Shown here piece after piece: positions 58,177-64,000 of a stretch of DNA of 64,000 nt. Below the pieces are notes generated by a model. It did not search any database, was not told where the DNA came from, and saw only the letters and a list, made by a program, of their open reading frames with translations. Each line of letters begins with the position of its first letter. The first letter of the stretch is position 1. This DNA is from Hibiscus mutabilis (lineage: Eukaryota; Streptophyta; Magnoliopsida; Malvales; Malvaceae), in NCBI GenBank assembly GCA_019671005.1, contig CM033726.1, positions 4,967,213-5,031,212 of the forward strand, given 5' to 3'. The translations under genes and the position numbers were made by a program.

Positions 58177-59094
58177 CCCTTAGAGCCTTTTTTGGTCTTA
58201 AAAACATGCTTGAATTTATTTGATTACATTGTTTTTGTGATTTTGCTCTTATATGCATCTATGCTTGTTGCTAAGGGGAGTATGCATCTATTTTTGTTCA
58301 TTCATGATGATCTCATATCATTTTTATGCATTTCGATTCGATTCAAATTGAATTTTTGAGCAACCTGCTGCCAAAAATGTCAATTTTGGCACAAGCGTAT
58401 CGTTACAGATTATTGAACGGCATAGATTAAGTTGTACTAGTACGGGGTCGCGTATCAAAACGGGTTACAACCATTTTGGTACAGGCATTTCGGTACGCCA
58501 CGTGGCGTATCGGTACGCGCAACTGCTGGGCAATTTAAAGGGCATTAGAAGAGGTTTCCTACTTTAAATCAAATGCCCCTCTTTTCTCTAAAACCCTAGG
58601 CTGAAAATCCTCTATAGAATCCTCCAAATCCCTTACAATTTTTCACACAACTCATCAAAATCTTTGAAGGCTTTTGGTTTTTACATCAAACCCAAGCAAA
58701 AATCATCAAGTTTGTGCATCAACATCTCTTCATTCATCTTTAATCCCACATTCAAGGTATAAACCTTAACTTTTTCTTTTTAATTTTCGTACATATTTAC
58801 TCATTGTTTTTGAATCATAATTACGTATTTAAGATATACATAGTATAGCTTTCAAAGTTTTTGTAAAATCTTTTTCAAACCTGAATTTTTTTTATTCGAA
58901 TATAAAATTACATCATATAATTTTTAACATTGTTTTTGAAGTTTTCTTTTACCAAAAATTACTTTTATACTTGTATATGTTTTTAAACTATATTGTATAG
59001 GTTTTTAACAATATCTTGATTATTTGATTAATTTTTGGATCGAATGTGTTGATTTATGCATACATCGTTTTTGGTTTGATTTTGTTTTTAGATT
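58177..59094 (+). other. Spacer between pol and extra ORF
   Basis: Non-coding. 58385-58525 contains several gcgtatcg/ggtacg words like those in the LTR. The rest is AT-rich. Confidence 0.6.
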
Positions 59095-60186
59095 ATGGAA
59101 CCAAAGAAACATGCAAGAAAAGAAATTTCCTCTAGTTCCAATCATCCTAGTCAAAATCCCGACCATAATGGTAATCGACCCAATATTACCCATATCTATC
59201 AAAATTGTTTTAATGAACCACAATTTCCACATGCCATGGATCGTTTTAAAAAGTATCAAAGTTATAAAATTCGTCGAGAGCATGTTACTTCCATGCTTTT
59301 TCTATCATCCAAAGGATTTCAATTTAAATATATTAATTTGATGGAAGAATGGAAATTTATGCCTTTTTTGAGAATTCCTGGGATATTATACCGAAAACTT
59401 GTTTTGATTTTTTATTCCAATGCCCGGTGTATTTTCGATAAAAATAGATTCTTGGTTATTGCAATTGAATCTTATTTAATGGGTAAGAAATTTCATATTG
59501 ATTCAACCGTTTTAACAAACTATTTGGGTTTTAAGGATACGGGAATTGATGATGAGGATTCCATGGGACATACCCTTAGAGGCTTCGTGACCGTGCTAGA
59601 TGCCTATGATCGCATTCTACACCTCATGATCACTTGGTGGTTCTGTCCATCCGGTGGGAAGTTCGCCACGATCCGATAAGTCGACGACTTTTGGATCCGT
59701 TGCTTTCGTGAGGGTAAGCTCTCTAACCTTGCTCAAATTATGTACGCGAAGATCATCTTCCTTGTGTAACATCGTCATACCTCTATGGTTACATCTTTCA
59801 CATACGGCACCGCCTTGAGCTACATATTTCACAAGATAGGAATTGATTGCTCATATGACCTTGCGGAACCTCTCACTGATCCTATTGATAAGTGTTCTCT
59901 TTGTCGCGCAAAGTTCACATACTACAATGGAGAATGGATTCAAAATACCGATCTTTCGGGAGGTGTTCAACCTGATCCAGTAGTGGCTCATCAAGAAGCT
60001 CCTATTCCACAAGCCCCGGTGGCCCAACCTAATCTTGATGCTCTCATGGCATACCTCAATGAGCAATTCACCAACTTGAGCACCAACATTGCTTTTTTGC
60101 AAACAACCATGGATTCCGGGTTTGTTTTTATGAACTCCTATGCGTTATCATTGCTTTGTTATTTGGATTACGTTTTTAGGTTTTAA
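59095..60186 (+). pseudogene. Extra 3' ORF of Sirevirus-like element
   Basis: Two stretches. 59095-59679 starts MEPKKHARKEISSSSNHPSQ and contains LIFYSNARCIFDKNRFLVIA and LTNYLGFKDTG. 59785-60186 contains CSLCRAKFTYYNGEW, a Pro/Ala/Gln linker, a coiled-coil-like YLNEQFTNLSTNIAFL segment and a hydrophobic end. The first part resembles the plant transposon protein family found after pol in SIRE-type elements (PF20167-like, often labelled env-like). A stop at 59677 and a frame change separate the halves. The function is unknown; an envelope role is unproven. Confidence 0.65.
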
Positions 60187-60446
60187 GTTGGATTGGATTT
60201 GATTATGCTTGAACTTATGGTTTATATTTTAATGATTATGTTGCTTGTTTCATTGTTTGGAGTAATTTGATTATCTTTAGTTTTTATCCCTATTGAATTG
60301 ATTTTGATCTAACAAAAAGGGGAGAAATTTAGCCAAAAATTTCCAAACTTTTTCAGTCTTAAATTAAGGGGGGAGTAATTTTCAAAGTTTTCTAAAGATA
60401 CTTACAAATTTTCACTTTGGTTTTGTTATATCAAAAAGGGGGAGAT
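60187..60446 (+). promoter_or_regulatory. Multiple polypurine tracts before the 3' LTR
   Basis: caaaaaggggagaaat (about 60315), taaggggggagtaat (about 60366) and tcaaaaagggggagat (60431-60446) precede the LTR. Repeated tracts of this kind are reported for Sireviruses; the last one abuts the LTR. Confidence 0.75.
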
Positions 60447-61748
60447 TGTAAAACCTATGTTTGATTTTGATATAACAAACTGTTTAAGGACTAAATTGTA
60501 AAAGGAAATAAATTTTTAAGTATTCTAAAGTCTCACAAATTGACAAAGAAAATTTTCTTTAAGTCCAAAAACTTAAACCCAAATTTTTTCTAAGTGTTTT
60601 CAAGCCAAACTATGCATTTTCGCCCAGGCGTATCGATACACCCCTTGGTGTTTCGATACGAAAATTGGTTACTAGAATTTGGTTTTGCAAAGTGTACCGA
60701 TACGGCTTAGCCCGTTTCGATACGTCATTTTATATGAATTTGAAAAATTAGGCCTTGCATTCTGATACGGCCTTCATCTAGGTAAACGTTTTAAGCTTTG
60801 TGTTTCGATACGATCTGAAATCTGGGTTTAAGATATTCCTTAGCGTACCGATACGGTCCCTTCCATTTCGATACGATTTGTCAAGATCTTTGCATTAAAT
60901 ATTTTTGACCGTTGCCTTGTCAGTTATTGGAATGAACGAACTTTTAATTTTCCGTTAACTGTATCGATACGCCCCTAGGCATACCGATGCAATTTTTCAA
61001 CTTGGATTCCAGTAAGGAAATACCGTACCGATACGGCCTTGCCGTTTCGATACGCCTCATATTTTACACTATGACCGTTTCGATACGCCCTCCCGCATAT
61101 CGATACGATACTACGAACGGCTATATTTTTCTTGTAACAGGTACCGATACGAATGGTTGGCCGACAACATTTATTGCGGGAAAAAAGCCCTTCAACGACT
61201 ATATTCAATACTCCAACCACCAAAACGGCTAGAAATCAATGAGAGAGTATAAATACAAGACTCCAATGCTGCTGCAACAACTATTGAACATTCATTGAAC
61301 AACATTCAAGCAATCAAGCAAAATCCAACCCTTTGTGCTTTTAGAGTCAAATCTTGTACACCCAACTTGTGTAATTCATTTGTATATCTTGTTTCAAGTT
61401 TGGGATTGTGAGTGATCATTATTGGGCAAAAATTTGTATCTTGTGAGGATATTTTATTTGCCAAACTTCTTTCTTTGTATTGTGAGTGAATTGTTCAAAG
61501 CTTTGGGTAGAAAGCTTGAACTTGTAACGGTTGCCTCTTAAGCCTAGAAAAGGGGAAGAATTTCATAGTGAAATTGTTGAAAATCCTTAGTAGGAAGCTA
61601 AGGTAGTAGACGTAGAGCTTGTTAGAAGCTTGAACCACTATAAATCCTTGTGTCCCATTGTTCACACCTTCTTAAATTGCTTCCAAAATTTAAAATTACC
61701 AATTCACCCCCTCTTGGCCACCATCTCAATTGATTGATCATCTTAACA
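60447..61748 (+). repeat. Sirevirus-like 3' LTR
   Basis: 1302 bp, with a TATAAATA box at 61248-61255. It has the same CGATAC array as the 5' LTR but with one or more array units missing. An extra cccctcttggccaccatctc segment near 61706 sits at its end. Confidence 0.9.
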
Positions 61749-62255
61749 AGTTAAGAAAGTAATATTAGCAACATTACAGAGAGCGGCTCTTTTAGCAGGG
61801 ACTTGAGCTTCAAGTTGGTACAATTCATGTATTTCCTTAGCTATATCAATCATCTTTCATGACCTGGTATCCTGAATACAACAAACACCTAATGAGAAAA
61901 AAAGTGAAATATTCTTTTCTTTGGTTAACTGAGAAACAAAAATCAGATTAAAATTGCAATGTGAAATATGAAGAACATTGAATAATTCAATTGTAGGAGT
62001 AAGTTGCACAGTTCTTATGTGAAAATTTTTAACAATTTCACCATTAGGAAGCTTTACAAATTTATTATGAACAACTCTAAAATCTTTAAATGAGTCTCAA
62101 CAACTTGTTATATGATCTGTTACTCTAGAATAAATTATTTAAGGAATATTTAGACTATGAGAAATAGAACAAGTAAGGATGTTACTTGGTTCTTGAGTAG
62201 GGGTGGGATCAAACGTTGATGCAAGCATGTTAACCTTTGATTGTTGAATAGAATT
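61749..62255 (-). pseudogene. Protease and linker of the decayed copia element
   Basis: The minus strand near 62160-62110 reads IIYSRVTDHITS, where the family has D-S-G-A-T-D-H, so the catalytic Asp is Tyr. Further on are FVKLPNGEIVKNFHIRTVQL and FNLIFVSQLTKE, the usual copia protease-to-integrase linker. The frame leads to the insertion boundary at 61749. Confidence 0.75.
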
Positions 62256-62711
62256 TTAAGCAGAAACAGAATTGTTCCTCTCTTGCAACATATGCAACAA
62301 ACTCTCATACTGCTTTTTTTGTAAAAGTAACAAAAGTAGACTGTGTATCACATTGTTCTTTGGTTTGCTGAGCAGATGTGTGTCCAAAAGACTCATGGTT
62401 CGAGATATCATCATTAAGAGAGGAACCAACCTGGTTAGTCTTACTATTCTGATTCCTATGTTTATAACCAGGGGAAATCCATGATTTCGATAGCATTTAT
62501 CAATAGAATAGCCATATAGACCACAGTAAACACACAATGGCCTTTTGTTTCCAGTATTAGTAAAGAACTTCCTAGCAGACTTAGAACTATCTTGTCTGAC
62601 ACCACGGTTATCTCCATTATTCCCATTATATCTATCAACCATTAGGATACTGGAATCACTAGTAAGAGTCGAATTTATACTTCTCTCATGTTGAATACCT
62701 TCTTTCTCCAT
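62256..62711 (-). pseudogene. Gag C-terminus of the decayed copia element
   Basis: A 151-residue frame with CVYCGLYGYSIDKCYRNHGF, a CCHC knuckle in which the His is Tyr. Basic residues and Asn/Gly-rich sequence precede it. The frame shifts after HGFP. The N-terminal UBN2-like gag domain is missing, as the element appears truncated near 62712. Confidence 0.75.
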
Positions 62712-63344
62712 TTGACAGTAATATGTTTAAATTACTACAAAATTAAACAGTAACAACAAACGGTGTGTCACTTAATGGGCATTAATACAGAAAGCAATGT
62801 ATTATAGAATCGGTAACGATATGCATGCATGTATTGGAAATACGGACAATAACACATAACTACGTTATAATAATCTTCTTTTTGTACGACCAACCTATGC
62901 AAATATTTATATAACCTATCATTCATACAGATTATACAAATAAAATCTAAATATATGATTATGAGATTCAATTTAATGTTAATTTTATTTATTTTTGATA
63001 TAATATTTAACCCAGCACAAAAGTTGAAATCAATTTATTTATAATTTTTATTAATTACTTAAAAATAACTTAACTATTTGACTTTCAATTTAATTTTGGG
63101 TAAAGTACTACGATGGTCACTGAAAAAAACAAAATGGTAACCAAACTTTCAAATATTACAAAATAGCAATTAAATTTTATATTTTATAACAAAATGGTAA
63201 CTCGGCCGTTAAAGGTCGTTAAATACTTAATGTGACTGTTATGAAATTTTGTATAATAGAACATTTAGTCCTTTATATTTAAACATTCAATCAATTTAGT
63301 CTTAATTCAAAAAAATTCAATAAATTTAGCCCTTATTATTTACA
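62712..63344. other. AT-rich DNA with a MITE-like edge
   Basis: No gene. 63110-63240 (aaaatggtaaccaaacttt ... ggccgttaaaggtcgtta) resembles one end of a Mutator-like MITE, but no partner end was found. Confidence 0.45.
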
Positions 63345-63436
63345 TATTATTTAAATTTGGTCTTATTTATAATTGAACATAATATTAAATATTTAAATTT
63401 GGTCTATCTCAGCCAAAAATGGCCAAACTCTTGTAG

Positions 63437-63545
63437 GGGGCAAAGGAGCCAACCAGGCCACCTGTGGTGCTAAACTTTCCTACCCAACATAGATGCCTAT
63501 GGGAAATTGATTACTCAGGCATTGGGTCCGTTTGTACTAAAAAAA
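63437..63545 (+). pseudogene. Ribokinase (PfkB family) fragment
   Basis: The plus strand reads GGKGANQATCGAKLSYPT, the strongly conserved substrate-binding segment of ribokinase, then a stop. After a short deletion and frame change it resumes as DAYGKLITQALGPFV, the next conserved segment. The family phosphorylates ribose at O5 using ATP. Only about 35 codons are left and a piece between the two segments is missing. It lies between inverted-repeat arms, suggesting capture by a transposon. Confidence 0.7.
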
Positions 63546-63935
63546 CATTACCATGATTTCTCATTGGTTTGAATATATATAGTATGAATCTTCGATTGAC
63601 AAAAGATATTACAGTAAAACAGCTGTCATTTTTATGTATAATTTCATTGTTTATTGCACAGTACATAGTTGCAGAGTTCAAATTCACATATAATACACAT
63701 TTCTAGCTTAGATACTGCCGAAGAACAAAATTTTAGAGTTTTTATCAACAATTGAACCAAAAACAAGGATTAAAATCTCAAAACTTATTATCTATGATTC
63801 TTAAGTACCTGAGGATGAGCCACTGATATTTCTGGCAACATGAACCAGAAAATCAAAAGTTGCACAAACACTGGAGTAGGTGATGGCCATTGTTTATTTG
63901 GTCTGCTATATATTTCTTTCCTCCTCAAAATCATA
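63546..63935. other. Rest of the inverted-repeat interior
   Basis: The minus strand at 63892-63810 has an exon-like start (MAITYSSVCATFDFLVHVAR, then NISGSS) ending at a GTACTT donor-like site. I do not recognise it. The remainder is AT-rich. Confidence 0.3.
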
Positions 63936-64000
63936 TGGGACCAAATTTAAATATTTAATATTATTTTTAATTATAAATAGGACCAAATTGAAAGAATGTA

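Larger units (their letters stand above)
52002..61748 (+). mobile_element. Sirevirus-like copia element nested in another copia
   Basis: LTRs 52002-53352 and 60447-61748 (TGTAAAAC to TAACA) are flanked by ATTTA and AGTTA (one mismatch). The primer site is tggtatcagagcc (53355), initiator-Met type. Internal order: gag with a long coiled coil, protease, integrase, RT, RNase H, a spacer with CGATAC motifs, an extra 3' ORF (59095-60186), and several polypurine tracts. The extra ORF, multiple polypurine tracts and LTR motif arrays are Sirevirus (SIRE/Maximus) traits. Gag-pol has many stops, and the LTRs differ by substitutions and indels, so it is an old, inactive copy. Confidence 0.9.
50007..62711 (-). 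mobile_element. Decayed copia element, split by a later insertion
   Basis: Minus-strand order is gag C-terminus (62711-62256), protease and spacer (62255-61749), then after the insertion GAG-pre-integrase (52001-51805), integrase (51783-51451), RT start and RNase H end (50610-50235), and a probable 3' LTR (50196 to about 50007). The coding sequence stops at 61749 and resumes at 52001, confirming the split. The 5' LTR and gag N-terminus are missing to the right of 62711. Stops occur in most domains. Confidence 0.8.
63345..64000. repeat. Inverted repeat enclosing gene fragments, cut by the window end
   Basis: The left arm at about 63348-63412 and right arm at about 63936-64000 are complementary over some 60 bp (aatattaaatatttaaattt core). 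The arms enclose about 520 bp with a ribokinase fragment. It may be a MULE or foldback element; the outer ends and target duplication are not visible. Confidence 0.6.

Noticed and set aside
59020..59341. Frames overlapping the start of the extra ORF on both strands
   Set aside because: Alternative frames of the 59095-59679 coding stretch.
60975..61232. Frames of about 80 codons on both strands, with a similar pair at 52590-52856
   Set aside because: Both lie in the LTR and reflect the CGATAC array (RYRY-type peptides); no start context or conservation beyond the DNA repeat.

Overview
This window looks like repeat-rich nuclear DNA from a dicot plant. The retroelement gag sequences and the CACTA and Ogre/Tat-like element types suggest a Malvaceae genome, probably cotton (Gossypium); this genus call is inference. 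Two ordinary host genes are visible. Both are two-exon major latex protein-like (MLP, Bet v 1 superfamily) genes: one on + at 15101-15653 and one on - at 31520-32118. No tRNA gene, rRNA, CRISPR array or bacterial feature was seen.

Layout. 1-6310: 5' part of an Ogre-like Ty3/gypsy element on the minus strand (decayed gag, coiled-coil ORF1 tail, leader, tRNA-Arg primer-binding site, long LTR). 6311-7050: AT-rich DNA with (ACAT)n. 7051-7649: three tandem 200-bp units. 7650-14898: a CACTA DNA transposon with a CAA/CAA target duplication, carrying alpha-SNAP exon fragments and a nested 3.6-kb solo-LTR-like insertion (AGAGG/AGAGG). 15101-15653: MLP gene 1, whose TATA box lies about 107 bp from the CACTA end. 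16271-18669: Ogre-type solo LTR. 18670-20470: LINE RNase H relic and simple repeats. 20471-29234: a complete but non-autonomous Tat-like gypsy element (ATCTT/ATCTT) with a decayed gag, a 94-bp tandem array and a decayed antisense gene. 29277-30055 and 30480-30746: two Mutator-like MITEs, each with a 9-bp target duplication. 31520-32118: MLP gene 2. 32500-36786: repeat debris, a LINE RNase H fragment and a decayed plus-strand Ogre-like gag. 36787-49047: a nest of non-autonomous Ogre-like elements. An outer minus-strand element is interrupted at 40294-46604 by a plus-strand member of the same family, which landed inside its tandem-repeat array. 50007-62711: a decayed minus-strand copia element split at 52002-61748 by a plus-strand Sirevirus-like copia element with an extra 3' ORF. 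63345-64000: an inverted repeat enclosing a ribokinase pseudogene fragment.

How the parts relate. Nearly all the sequence results from successive insertions, and several can be ordered from target duplications and from resumption of the interrupted sequence: CACTA then solo LTR, outer Ogre then inner Ogre, minus copia then Sirevirus. No retroelement here has a fully intact gag-pol, so mobility would need help from elements elsewhere.

The most unusual signal occurs twice (37014-37052 and 48868-48906). A primer-binding site is extended well beyond the usual 18 nt into a longer copy of the 3' half of tRNA-Arg, covering the whole T-arm. In both copies the T-loop carries C where tRNA position 58 is normally A (m1A58). 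This is what reverse transcription through the modified primer could leave behind. The tRNA copy is fused to an LTR fragment at a shared short sequence. Other notable points are a CACTA end sitting in an MLP promoter, alpha-SNAP capture, an antisense gene in the Tat element, and dense CGATAC repeats in the Sirevirus LTRs.
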